Positions 18,120 to 26,317 are shown, counted from the stretch's first letter. The stretch is DNA of 64,000 nucleotides from Fibrobacter succinogenes (GCA_902800345.1 CADCDO010000038.1:23834-87833); one strand, 5' to 3'. Notes: generated by a model not told the origin, from the letters alone. Numbers and translations: made by a program.

Positions 18120-19196
18120 ATGCAAATCTCTCTTAAAAAGAAACTCGCTCTCGAAGCTTATCGCCTTTACCGTCACAACGAAATCAAGGCGCACCCGCTC
18201 ACCTACTTTTTCTGGGAATGCACGCTCCGCTGCAACCTGCACTGTCTGCACTGCGGTAGCGATTGCGTCAAGGACGCCATCCCCGACATGCCCCGCGACG
18301 ATTTCATGGGCGTACTCGACAAGCTCGCCCCGCACATCGACCCGAAGCACTTTATCGTGGTGATTACCGGCGGCGAACCTTTGATGCGCCCAGACCTCGA
18401 AGAATGCGGCCAGGAAATCAAGAAACGCGGCTACCCCTGGGGCATGGTCACGAACGGTCTTGCGATGACACCCGAACGCTACACGCGACTCCTGAACGCA
18501 GGGCTGCGCTCGCTCACCATCAGCCTCGACGGCCTCGAAGCAAACCACAACCATTTCCGCGGCGACCCGCATAGCTTTGAACGCGCTCTGCGAGCCATCG
18601 ACATGGCCGCCCACACGCAAGGCCTCACCTTCGACGTGATGACGTGCGTGAACCGCGAAAACCTGAAAGAACTTCCGAAGATTCTCGACCTGCTTTTGAA
18701 AATTGGCGTAAAGCGCTGGCGTATCGCGACGGTGTTCCCGAAGGGCCGCGCCAAGGACAATCCGCTGTTCCAGCTCACGAACCAGGAATTCCGCCAGGTG
18801 TTCGACTTCATCCGCGAAGTCAAATCGCTGAAAGTCATCAACGTGAACTACGGCTGCGAAGGATTCCTCGGCAGTTACGAGAAGGACGCCCGCAACTACC
18901 CGTTCTTCTGCCGAGCCGGCGTGAACGTCAGTTCCGTGCTTTGCGACGGCAGCATCTCGGCATGCCCGAGCCTGCGTGGCGACTACATTCAAGGGAATAT
19001 CTACAAAGACGACCTCTGGGACGTGTGGCAAAACCGCTATCAGGTGATGCGCGACCGCAGCTGGGCCAAGATTGGCGACTGCAAAAAATGCAAATACTGG
19101 CGCTACTGCGAAGGCTCCAGCCTGCATCTCCGTGACGAAAAAACGAAAGAGTTGGCTTACTGCCATGTAGCGAGACTTGAAGCCGCTGGTGCGTGA
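18120..19196 (+). CDS. Radical SAM/SPASM enzyme of the rSAM/lipoprotein system
   Basis: 358 aa. The [4Fe-4S]-SAM motif is CNLHCLHC (Cys38, 42, 45) within FFWECTLRC; GGEPLMRPDLEECG follows. The C-terminal SPASM region holds the auxiliary-cluster cysteines: FFCRAGVN, LCDGSISACPSLRG, CKKCKYWRYCEG and a last Cys in AYCHVARLE. The order and wording (PWGMVTNGL, SLDGLEANHNHFRG, YGCEGFLGSYE, RYQVMRDRSWAK) match, from memory, TIGR04133, the radical SAM partner of TIGR04134 lipoproteins in Bacteroidetes. The cytoplasmic enzyme would modify lipoprotein precursors before export. GC content is clearly higher than in the adjacent lipoprotein genes. No Shine-Dalgarno is visible. Confidence 0.92.
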   Translation: MQISLKKKLALEAYRLYRHNEIKAHPLTYFFWECTLRCNLHCLHCGSDCVKDAIPDMPRDDFMGVLDKLAPHIDPKHFIVVITGGEPLMRPDLEECGQEIKKRGYPWGMVTNGLAMTPERYTRLLNAGLRSLTISLDGLEANHNHFRGDPHSFERALRAIDMAAHTQGLTFDVMTCVNRENLKELPKILDLLLKIGVKRWRIATVFPKGRAKDNPLFQLTNQEFRQVFDFIREVKSLKVINVNYGCEGFLGSYEKDARNYPFFCRAGVNVSSVLCDGSISACPSLRGDYIQGNIYKDDLWDVWQNRYQVMRDRSWAKIGDCKKCKYWRYCEGSSLHLRDEKTKELAYCHVARLEAAGA

Positions 19197-19212
19197 TGAC
19201 AAATGCGTAAGG

Positions 19213-19254
19213 CGAGCGTCGCAGCCATGCTTGCATGGATATGACCGAGCCTAG
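19213..19254. repeat. CGAGCGTCGCA / TATGACCGAG hairpin repeat
   Basis: GCGAGCGTCGCAG, then the hairpin CCATGC-TT-GCATGG, then ATATGACCGAGCC. It is a near-direct duplicate of 19406-19447. Confidence 0.7.
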
Positions 19255-19285
19255 CATTTGATACTTGAGCGAAGCGAAAGTACAA

Positions 19286-19342
19286 AAGACTAAGGAATTA
19301 ACCTACTGTCATGTGCAGCGTCTCGAAGATGCAGGAGCGTAA
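19286..19342 (+). pseudogene. 3' end fragment of a second radical SAM gene
   Basis: In frame it reads KTKELTYCHVQRLEDAGA followed by TAA, against KTKELAYCHVARLEAAGA-stop at the end of the intact enzyme. Similarity starts abruptly at about 19286. It lies 90-145 bp after the intact gene and is flanked by hairpin repeats at 19213 and 19406. Synonymous and non-synonymous differences show it is a diverged copy. Confidence 0.8.
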
Positions 19343-19405
19343 ACACATTCCGTCATCAACGCCCCGCATCTCGTCATCCTGACGCGAAGCGGAAGACTAC
19401 TCAGA

Positions 19406-19447
19406 AGGCGAGAGTCGCAGCTATGCTTGCATGGATATGACCGAGCC
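19406..19447. repeat. CGAGAGTCGCA / TATGACCGAG hairpin repeat, second copy
   Basis: GCGAGAGTCGCAG, TATGC-TT-GCATGG, ATATGACCGAGCC. The left hairpin arm differs by one base from the copy at 19213. The rest of the 19343-19512 gap holds a CGTCATCCTGACGCGAAGC dispersed-repeat piece and the ribosome site of the next gene. Confidence 0.7.
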
Positions 19448-19512
19448 AAAGAGTTGGGGCTAGCCCCATCCAGTCAAGTTCAGAACAAACATCCAAAAGA
19501 AGGAGAAAACTT

Positions 19513-20067
19513 ATGATTTCGTTCATCCGCAAGCATTGGGGAAACTTGGCTTTCGCCCTAGCCTCGTTCTTTTGGACGGGATGCACCGACGATGCACAAC
19601 CCGTATATGGAGCCATCCAAGTTCCAAACGAAAGTTCCAGCAGCATGAGCGGAGACTGCCCTGAATGTGAATACGGCGTTCCATCCATACTTTCCAGCAG
19701 TTCCGTCGAATCTAGCAGTTCTGTCGTATCAAGCTCTAGCGAAGGAATTCCGCGCATGTCCGCAACAGAATACGGCATCATGCCCATCAACTGCTACACC
19801 ACTTCCGTAAAAGCAGGCTCTTCATATACGATTTTCGAATGCGACAATGGAAAAAGATACCTTAAAGACTACCGTAAGTATTCGGATGAACTAAGAAGCA
19901 TTCTTCCCAACGACATCCTGTGGAGTGAACCGCGCGAAGGTACCGAAGGCCAAAACTGCAACTTCAACGGACCACCGCTTTGCGTGGATAAGGTGGACTC
20001 GCAAGGGCGCCGCGTCGGAGGATGCAGACGCACCATCGAATGTCCGTCGAAGCCTTCGGAAAACTAG
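19513..20067 (+). CDS. rSAM-associated-type lipoprotein 8, Ser-rich
   Basis: 184 aa. Signal and lipobox ALASFFWTGC; the mature protein begins CTDDAQPVYGAIQVP, with Tyr-Gly eight residues after the lipid Cys. A second motif CPECEYGVPSIL precedes a serine-rich linker. The C-terminal domain opens TEYGIMPINCYTT and ends GGCRRTIECPSKPSEN, homologous to the protein at 13619. It has three Tyr-Gly motifs and a good ribosome site (AAGGAG). It follows the radical SAM gene, so putative substrates lie on both sides of the enzyme. Its 3' end overlaps the convergent gene at 20064 by 4 nt. Confidence 0.75.
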   Translation: MISFIRKHWGNLAFALASFFWTGCTDDAQPVYGAIQVPNESSSSMSGDCPECEYGVPSILSSSSVESSSSVVSSSSEGIPRMSATEYGIMPINCYTTSVKAGSSYTIFECDNGKRYLKDYRKYSDELRSILPNDILWSEPREGTEGQNCNFNGPPLCVDKVDSQGRRVGGCRRTIECPSKPSEN

Positions 20068-20807
20068 CGGAAAACGGCGGTCCTTCCGTTATCGAACTTG
20101 AGGATGACCGGTTTTCCCTGAGCCGTAAAGCTGCCGTTCCAAGAGCCGCGGTACAGATAAATTCCGTTCATGTCAAAAGCTTTGTAGCCGGTTCCCGGCG
20201 GAACGTTTCCAACGCCCTGAATTTCCTTGCCAAATTTATGAGGCAAAGAAGTCGTACCCGGATTTTCGGATTCGGCACTGAGCAAAACCTTTTTTTGAGG
20301 GAGGCGGGCAGCCTCCTCATCGGAAATTCCGCCACCCAAACCGCCTCCATACGGTCCCCAATTAGGACACTGCGAAGGATCTGTATCACATACTTTTTTA
20401 TGGAGAATGTGACGATTATTCATTTGCAGCGAATCCGGCAAAATGCGGTCCAATAAGCGTTGGGCACTATCCTTCGTCATAACGATGATTCCCCATTCAA
20501 CCCATTTTATGAACTCATAGCGCAATATTTCCGTCAAGGAACGCGTATTCGGATTCGATTGCAAGGCATAGACAGAAGCTTTTGCAATACGAGGCATAAA
20601 GAACACTGCAACAGCAGTATCCAATGTCGAGTAATATGCTAAACCCTTTTCCAGCGAACAGTTGATATAGGACGTATCGACATTGCACGTTTTTGTCGTA
20701 TCAATATCCAGATACCCTTTCTCAAAACTAATGCCCGCATCAATAGAGAAAATATTGGACCACGCAAAAGCAGCGAGGAACGTGACGCACGCTAATAACA
20801 GTTTCAT
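20064..20807 (-). CDS. Secreted protein, paralogue A of a tandem pair
   Basis: 247 aa. It starts MKLLLACVTFLAAFAWS, a Sec signal peptide. It is similar along its whole length to the gene at 20844: GYLDIDTTKTCNVDTSYINC, LRYEFIKWVEWGIIVMTKDS, ARLPQKKVLLSAESENPGTT, and a C-terminal segment PGTGYKAFDMNGIYLYRGSW. That last segment looks like the short beta-rich tails (xxDxNGxxL) found at the ends of many Fibrobacter exported proteins and may be a sorting or anchoring region. I recognise no enzyme motif. It is convergent with the lipoprotein at 19513. Confidence 0.65.
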   Translation of the reverse strand: MKLLLACVTFLAAFAWSNIFSIDAGISFEKGYLDIDTTKTCNVDTSYINCSLEKGLAYYSTLDTAVAVFFMPRIAKASVYALQSNPNTRSLTEILRYEFIKWVEWGIIVMTKDSAQRLLDRILPDSLQMNNRHILHKKVCDTDPSQCPNWGPYGGGLGGGISDEEAARLPQKKVLLSAESENPGTTSLPHKFGKEIQGVGNVPPGTGYKAFDMNGIYLYRGSWNGSFTAQGKPVILKFDNGRTAVFR

Positions 20808-20843
20808 ACCACTACTCCTTTGTTAAACCAAATCCGGCAATTC

Positions 20844-21614
20844 CTAGCGGAATACAGCTGTTCGTCCATTCTCGAACTTGAGTATCACCGCACGACCATG
20901 AGACTTGAACTTGCCCTGCCTCGTTCCACGGTACAGATAAATTCCGTTCACATCAAAAGCCTTGAAGCCGGTTCCTGGCGAAACGGTCCCCACGCCCTGA
21001 ATCGCCTTGCTAAATTCTCGCTTCAAAGAAGTCGTACCTGGATTAACGGATTCCGCCTTCAGCAAAACCTTTTTTTGAGGAAGGCGGGCAACGTCATCTT
21101 CAGAAAAATCCGGTGAACCGCTCCCACCCCAAAGGATCTCTCCTTGGCATGCCGAGATCATTTCTTCATCGCAAACCTTTTTATGGATAATTTTACGTCC
21201 CTGAACATCTCTCGCTTCCGGCAAGATACGATCCAGCAAGCGTTGGGCACTATCCTTAGTCATCTTGATAATACCCCACTCCTGCCACTTCATAAACTCA
21301 TAACGCAAAACAGCCGTCATCTTGAAATCATATCCCGCAGCGGCTTGTCTTTGTTCGTCCACATTCAAGGATTTAAAAAGCTGCACCCTTGTGATTAACG
21401 GATTGAAAAGAACTGCGAATGTGGTATCCATCGTCGAATAGTACGCAAGACCTCTGTCCTGCGAGCAGTTGATATAGGTCGTATCCACATTGCAAATCTT
21501 TGCAGTGTCTACTTCCAAATACCCTTTTTCGAACTGGAACTCCGTCCAAATAAGGTTTACGCTGGACCACGCCGAAGCAGCAAGAAACACGATGCACGCT
21601 AATAACAGTTTCAT
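20844..21614 (-). CDS. Secreted protein, paralogue B of a tandem pair
   Basis: 256 aa. Signal MKLLLACIVFLAASAWS. It shares with its neighbour KGYLEVDTAKICNVDTTYINC, LRYEFMKWQEWGIIKMTKDS, RLPQKKVLLKAESVNPGTTS and the tail SPGTGFKAFDVNGIYLYRGT. Differences include an insertion around residues 80-95 and a different central loop (EEMISACQGEILWGG). The 36-nt gap between the two suggests one transcript. Two conserved Cys near the N-terminus could form a disulfide. Function unknown. Confidence 0.65.
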   Translation of the reverse strand: MKLLLACIVFLAASAWSSVNLIWTEFQFEKGYLEVDTAKICNVDTTYINCSQDRGLAYYSTMDTTFAVLFNPLITRVQLFKSLNVDEQRQAAAGYDFKMTAVLRYEFMKWQEWGIIKMTKDSAQRLLDRILPEARDVQGRKIIHKKVCDEEMISACQGEILWGGSGSPDFSEDDVARLPQKKVLLKAESVNPGTTSLKREFSKAIQGVGTVSPGTGFKAFDVNGIYLYRGTRQGKFKSHGRAVILKFENGRTAVFR

Positions 21615-21730
21615 ACCACGCCTCCATTGTTAAACCAAGTCCGAACACTCGTTATTAATTTAAATTCTTTCGAGACCTTTTGCAAATCCAAATTGGCAAT
21701 TTGCACACTCTAAACGAATCACTCCTGAAT

Positions 21731-21790
21731 AAACGCATGGTCTCGAACGGACTTGCAATGTCCCTGAAACGCTACACGCGACTTCTGCAG
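21731..21790 (+). pseudogene. Internal fragment of a radical SAM gene
   Basis: From the ATG at 21737 the frame reads MVSNGLAMSLKRYTRLLQ, matching MVTNGLAMTPERYTRLLN inside the intact enzyme. The upstream AAACGC also matches, but the intervening GYPWG codons are absent. The fragment then breaks into unrelated sequence. Together with 19286-19342 it shows that another copy of the enzyme once existed here. Confidence 0.75.
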
Positions 21791-21865
21791 TTTTTATGTT
21801 GTCACAACCACTCCATTATATTATCTTTACCGACGTAAAGTTACTTTTTAACGTGGAGAACGACA

Positions 21866-23560
21866 ATGTTCAAGCATGCAAAAATTGCAGTCACCGCAGC
21901 AATTTGCACAGTAGCTCTTTTAGCATGTGGCGACGATGATAAAGCCTCATCGCCTGCCGACACCAACTACACTTTTTCCTCATCAAAGGACTTGGCAAAT
22001 ACTCCATGCTCAAAAAAGATTGAAGGCAAGACCGCATATTTTGAACCCGAAGAGGCCACGCTCGCCTGCGAATACAGTGTCGAATACGAAGAATGGGTCT
22101 GGATCAACCAGGAATCGCTCGAACCCGGCAGCACGACGAGTTCCGCCGGCGGTAAAAGTTCTTCTTCGGGCAAGGCAAATTCATCCAACAGCAACGCAAA
22201 ATCCTCGTCTAGCAAAACAGACGAAGCCAGTTCCTCTTCGAAAAAATCTACCGGTCCATCCAGCAGTTCCAAGGAGGAACTCCCAGAATTCGATTCGACC
22301 GCCGTTAAGTTAATAGAACCCTGCATAGTCGATAGCGTTGACAACTGCGAATACGAAACGTTTACGGACGAACGCGACGGAAGAACTTACAAAGCCGTCA
22401 AAATCGGCACGCAGACCTGGATGACGGAGGAATTGGCGTTTAAATACAAGAGTGCGACCGTTCGAACAGAATGCGCATCCGAAACAAAAGAATGTGGAAG
22501 CGACTCCGTTGTTTACAGTTGGTCTGCAGCAATGGATTCCGTCGGCCTGTTTTCGGACGAAGGCCTTTATTGCGGGGATTCCAGCAAATGCTATCACCCT
22601 TTACAGGTCCGCGGTGCATGCCCTGTCGGCTGGCACCTTCCTAATCTAAACGAATGGAAAACTCTTTTTACAGCCACTTCGGCCAAGACTTGGACACGTC
22701 TCAACGAATTCGGATTCGCCTTTATATACAGTGTTTTCAAGGAACCCTCCAAGAAGTTTAATCCGTACTGGACATCAACGGAAGAAAATCGGTCTAATGG
22801 AAAAACTTATGTCAACATAATCAATTTTGGAAAAGAATTCGAAGGAGCGTCCATCAGACTAAGCGGCACATCCTGGCATTACGACCTCAACAGCGTCCGC
22901 TGCATCAAAGACGTAGAAACACGCAAATCAAACTACAAGCCGACCTTCTTTATCGACGAACGCGACGGGGAATATTACAGAACAGTCAAAATCGGAAAGC
23001 AGCACTGGATGGCGCAAGACCTAAATTACATACTCAAAGAAACGTGCATTAGAAATCTTCCTTTAGCGTCAGAAGGGCGATCTGGCCAAAACTACACATG
23101 GGCTGCGGCAGTAGACTCCCTTGGGTTATTTAGTGATGACGCAAAAGGATGCGGAGTCTTTACAGACTGCGTACTTGACAATCCAATAAGAGGTCTTTGC
23201 CCCAAGGGATGGCATCTTCCTGATTCCACTGAATGGGCAGAGTTATTCGACTTCGTGAAAAAAGACAATGGCGGCAAAGGAAGTCTTCCTAGCCTCAGAG
23301 TCAATCACTACTGGGAGGCAGATAGCCTGGAATCCCCATCAACCGACCGCTACTGGCTATCCATCGCACCTACCGGATGGCATTACTTTACTAATGGGGG
23401 AAGCTCCTACTCAATGGGTCGGTATAGTGCAAAATTCTGGACAAGAACGCAGCACAGTCCTTATTCAATCGTCTACGTGAACATTGAAACTGAAGACGAG
23501 CCCCAGTTTTCTAGGCACATTGGGGATATCCAATTTAGCGTCCGTTGTATCGAAGACTAG
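21866..23560 (+). CDS. FISUMP-domain lipoprotein, two domains
   Basis: 564 aa. Signal ending VALLACGDDD; serine/lysine linker at about residues 90-140. Two copies of the FISUMP (Fibrobacter major paralogous) domain follow. Copy 1 runs from FTDERDGRTYKAVKIGTQTW through ACPVGWHLPNLNEWKTLF to LNSVRCIKD. Copy 2 runs from DERDGEYYRTVKIGKQHW through LCPKGWHLPDSTEWAELF to QFSVRCIED. The domain is distantly like the FGE/C-type-lectin fold; its role is unknown, perhaps surface binding. Start supported by GGAGAAC before the ATG. It is convergent with the next gene, overlapping by 4 nt. Confidence 0.88.
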   Translation: MFKHAKIAVTAAICTVALLACGDDDKASSPADTNYTFSSSKDLANTPCSKKIEGKTAYFEPEEATLACEYSVEYEEWVWINQESLEPGSTTSSAGGKSSSSGKANSSNSNAKSSSSKTDEASSSSKKSTGPSSSSKEELPEFDSTAVKLIEPCIVDSVDNCEYETFTDERDGRTYKAVKIGTQTWMTEELAFKYKSATVRTECASETKECGSDSVVYSWSAAMDSVGLFSDEGLYCGDSSKCYHPLQVRGACPVGWHLPNLNEWKTLFTATSAKTWTRLNEFGFAFIYSVFKEPSKKFNPYWTSTEENRSNGKTYVNIINFGKEFEGASIRLSGTSWHYDLNSVRCIKDVETRKSNYKPTFFIDERDGEYYRTVKIGKQHWMAQDLNYILKETCIRNLPLASEGRSGQNYTWAAAVDSLGLFSDDAKGCGVFTDCVLDNPIRGLCPKGWHLPDSTEWAELFDFVKKDNGGKGSLPSLRVNHYWEADSLESPSTDRYWLSIAPTGWHYFTNGGSSYSMGRYSAKFWTRTQHSPYSIVYVNIETEDEPQFSRHIGDIQFSVRCIED

Positions 23561-25278
23561 CGGTCTTTTACGCAGCGGACAGAAGCCAAACTACCAACCC
23601 TTACTTGCCACCATGGGGCAGCTACCGCACTTATGTCAAGCACTCTATGCTTTGTAGCAGTTTTATACACCACCCAAAATAAAGACCTAAATTCGGAATC
23701 TGCATAATACCCTAGTCCCGTGCGATCATTATGAAAGAAGAACCCCGCAGGCAAAGCAGAAAAGCCCGTTGTGTTAGTCCTTTTCCAGTCATCTTTCCAG
23801 CCATCCACCGTACGGAGAGCAGCCAAGGTGTCGCCTTTAGCCCCAGCATTTTCAAGCAAGGCATTGATTTCTACAGTATCCGGCAGATGCCACCCCGAAG
23901 GGCAGATTCCCTGGATAGAACGGTCTATGTCACACGAATCAAAAACATCACATCCTAACATTTCTTGAAGGGACGTAGAATCGATTGCGTCAAGCCAGCC
24001 ATAGAGACGCCCAAAGAGTGAACAATCGCCTTCTGTAGTGTCAGCATTCATTCCACCGCCACACCGGCTCCCCTCCGCCTTGTAGTTCAAGTTCTGGGCC
24101 ATCCAAGTATCATCGCCAATCTGAACCGTCTTGTATTTTTGGCCATCACGTTCATCGGTCAGTTCTCCATATTTCACATTCGGATTCAAGAAATCGCGAG
24201 CATTTCCCTTGAGCAGCTTATGTTCCGGCTGCTCCGGAGGCGGATTGGACCAGTCAATATCACGGACGCAACGAACAGATTTCCATATCATCACGTGCCC
24301 CGGAATACGTATACCGGTATTTTCAGTATATTCCTCCGCACCATCGTTAGCCCACGCTTCAAAAGTAGGCTTAAGAAACCATCCATCCTTCAAATTCCAG
24401 CGGTTTTCTTGAATAAAAGCACCCGAAGGCAAAGCGGAAAAACCAACAAAGTCGAATCCATCGTGTCCTTTAAAATTTTCATAATGCGACCAACCTCTTT
24501 GGGACCGAACTACTAGATCATCATCATAATAATCTTTATAAAGATAATTCACATAATCCCTTAAATAACGGAAGTCCTTACTATTGCCCAACCGCCATCC
24601 ATCGGGGCAAACTCCCTGCAAGGTTATAGGCTCGCGAGCTATAGTCGAATAATGGATGTAGTCATCGCAATAAGGATTGCATTCTTTCGCATCATCAGAA
24701 AAATATTGAAGGGAATCAAGCGCACCCGCTCTGGAATAAAGCCTTCCGTACTTGGCACAAGAATCCAGGGAAAAGTCCAAGCATATATTCAGGGTCGTAT
24801 CGCCATACTCGTAGTTCAGGTTCTGTGCGAACCACTCCAAGTCCCCAATCACAATGGTCTTGTACGTCTGGCCGTCGCGCGGATCCGTAAATTCGCCGTA
24901 TTCCAGTTCCTCGTTCAAGTACGGCGTAATATCAACCATCTTTCCGGGATTGGCCTTGCCAGTCTTTTTGCTCGAAGAACTCTTGGCCTTAGAACTGGAC
25001 GATTTTGCCTTCGGAACAATTGTCGTATCGACAGTCCACGCCCATGAACCGCCGTCTTCATGGCATGCATAAACGGCATTCTCGGATTCCACATACGCGG
25101 TCATCTCCTCGCGAGACTTATCGCAAGGGAACGTCAAACTTCCCGCCTCCGAATTCCAAGTGTAATCATAATCCGAAGCAGGTTCCATAGAATTGCTTTC
25201 GCTTCCGCACGCAACAAACAAAAGTGACAAAAATGGCACAGCCCACAAAAAGCAAAAAAAGTTGTTCATATTCTTCAT
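23557..25278 (-). CDS. FISUMP-domain lipoprotein, two domains
   Basis: 573 aa. Lipobox in LSLLFVACGSES; a short Ser/Lys linker (AKSSSSKAKSSSSKKTG) near residues 95-110. FISUMP copy 1 begins FTDPRDGQTYKTIVIGDLEW and ends WKSVRCVRD; copy 2 begins LTDERDGQKYKTVQIGDDTW and ends LASVRCVKD. Conserved CPDGWRLGNSKDF and CPSGWHLPDTVE mark the domain centres. It shares architecture with the convergent gene at 21866 but differs enough to be an old paralogue. Probably outer-membrane anchored; function unknown. Confidence 0.88.
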   Translation of the reverse strand: MKNMNNFFCFLWAVPFLSLLFVACGSESNSMEPASDYDYTWNSEAGSLTFPCDKSREEMTAYVESENAVYACHEDGGSWAWTVDTTIVPKAKSSSSKAKSSSSKKTGKANPGKMVDITPYLNEELEYGEFTDPRDGQTYKTIVIGDLEWFAQNLNYEYGDTTLNICLDFSLDSCAKYGRLYSRAGALDSLQYFSDDAKECNPYCDDYIHYSTIAREPITLQGVCPDGWRLGNSKDFRYLRDYVNYLYKDYYDDDLVVRSQRGWSHYENFKGHDGFDFVGFSALPSGAFIQENRWNLKDGWFLKPTFEAWANDGAEEYTENTGIRIPGHVMIWKSVRCVRDIDWSNPPPEQPEHKLLKGNARDFLNPNVKYGELTDERDGQKYKTVQIGDDTWMAQNLNYKAEGSRCGGGMNADTTEGDCSLFGRLYGWLDAIDSTSLQEMLGCDVFDSCDIDRSIQGICPSGWHLPDTVEINALLENAGAKGDTLAALRTVDGWKDDWKRTNTTGFSALPAGFFFHNDRTGLGYYADSEFRSLFWVVYKTATKHRVLDISAVAAPWWQVRVGSLASVRCVKDR

Positions 25279-25292
25279 ATTTATAAATATAA

Positions 25293-25328
25293 AAAGAACG
25301 ACACCCGAATAAGGTGTCGTCCTTCATT
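25293..25328 (-). terminator. Rho-independent terminator after the 25355 lipoprotein
   Basis: ACGACACC (25299-25306) pairs with GGTGTCGT (25313-25320). On the minus strand the hairpin is followed by TCTTTTT. Confidence 0.75.
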
Positions 25329-25354
25329 TTTAACAATGTCTTACAGACGAAAGA

Positions 25355-26251
25355 TTACTTGGCTTCGAAGTAATAAGTCTGGACAGTCTTTCCATCCTGG
25401 GAGAGCTGGATAATCTGCTTGCCCTTCGGGAGGTCGCCAGTAATCTTGAAGAGGTTTTCGGCAACGTATTCGACCTTGAGGTCAGTGCCTTTGTCCTTAA
25501 CCGGGAACACGCCGTTCGTTTCGCCAGCGCCAAAGCCCTTGCAGTCCTTGTGGGAGGCGATCGAAGCGACAACGGCCGGATAAGTCTTGGCAACAATCTG
25601 CGTCGAAACAGAAGAGGCGTTGCGATAGAACACTTCAAGCTTGCCATCGACAACACGCGGATCCGGGAGGTTGGCAACCTTAGAGGCGACCTGAGCGGCC
25701 GGAGCGGGTTTAGCCTTCTTGCCCTTCTTGCCCTTCTTCTTCGGAACGCCGATTTTTTCGGCAATGCTTGCGGTCGTGCTCTGGTCCAACTGCGGAATCG
25801 TCAAACGATAACCGACAATAGACTCATCGCAGTTCGTGGAATAGACAACCCACTGGTTCGAAATCTTGAGCGGTCCTTCCGGAGTACCCTGGTAGAGACC
25901 CGGTTCCACCTGGGAGTTGTAAATGTAAAGACGCAGATTCGCATTCGGATTCTGCTCAGTCGTTTCAATCTTCATGCGGGTCTTGACATACTTGGAGCGA
26001 CCAGCATAAATTCTGTAGGAGCCCAGCGGAACCTTGGTAAACTTGAACTTACCCTTGCGGAGTTCCTGGTTGAACTCGTACTTCTTGGAAAGAGTGGTGT
26101 AAATCGTGGAGTCCATACCGACGGTCGGCATTTCCAACGGCTTACCGGTGAACGCATCGCAAACTTCACCTTCGATGGTGCCAGTCTTTTCGCAACCCGT
26201 CATAGCCAGGGCAATGAGAGCTGCGGCGCAAATACTAAGTTTCTTTTTCAT
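25355..26251 (-). CDS. Lipoprotein with CarboxypepD_reg-like N-terminus
   Basis: 298 aa. Signal and lipobox IALAMTGCEK, then GTIEGEVCDAFTGKPLEMPTV and FKFTKVPLGSYRIYAGRSKY, which resemble the carboxypeptidase-regulatory-like beta-sandwich. A lysine-rich stretch (KKKGKKGKKAKPAPAA) sits near residue 180. The C-terminal third (GDLPKGKQIIQLSQDGKTV) is beta-rich. Start supported by GAGGATGCAAG before the ATG. It lies between rpmE and a terminator, reading the same way as rpmE. Function unknown. Confidence 0.65.
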   Translation of the reverse strand: MKKKLSICAAALIALAMTGCEKTGTIEGEVCDAFTGKPLEMPTVGMDSTIYTTLSKKYEFNQELRKGKFKFTKVPLGSYRIYAGRSKYVKTRMKIETTEQNPNANLRLYIYNSQVEPGLYQGTPEGPLKISNQWVVYSTNCDESIVGYRLTIPQLDQSTTASIAEKIGVPKKKGKKGKKAKPAPAAQVASKVANLPDPRVVDGKLEVFYRNASSVSTQIVAKTYPAVVASIASHKDCKGFGAGETNGVFPVKDKGTDLKVEYVAENLFKITGDLPKGKQIIQLSQDGKTVQTYYFEAK

Positions 26252-26276
26252 CTTGCATCCTCTGAGTTAATATGAC

Positions 26277-26300
26277 AAAAGCCTCCCTTGGAAGGGAGGC
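26277..26300 (-). terminator. Hairpin terminator after rpmE
   Basis: GCCTCCCTT (26281-26289) pairs with AAGGGAGGC (26292-26300). On the minus strand a short T run (TTTT) follows. It sits between rpmE and the downstream lipoprotein gene. Confidence 0.65.
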
Positions 26301-26317
26301 CCCAAGCTTACGAAAAA

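Noticed and set aside
18111..19202. 363-aa frame opposite the radical SAM gene
   Set aside because: Composition (Val/Ala/His/Arg-rich) is that of an antisense frame; the sense strand has all cluster cysteines.
19456..19470. AAAGAGTTGG as a third radical SAM gene fragment
   Set aside because: The match to the enzyme's 3' end is only about 10 bases, too short to separate from chance.
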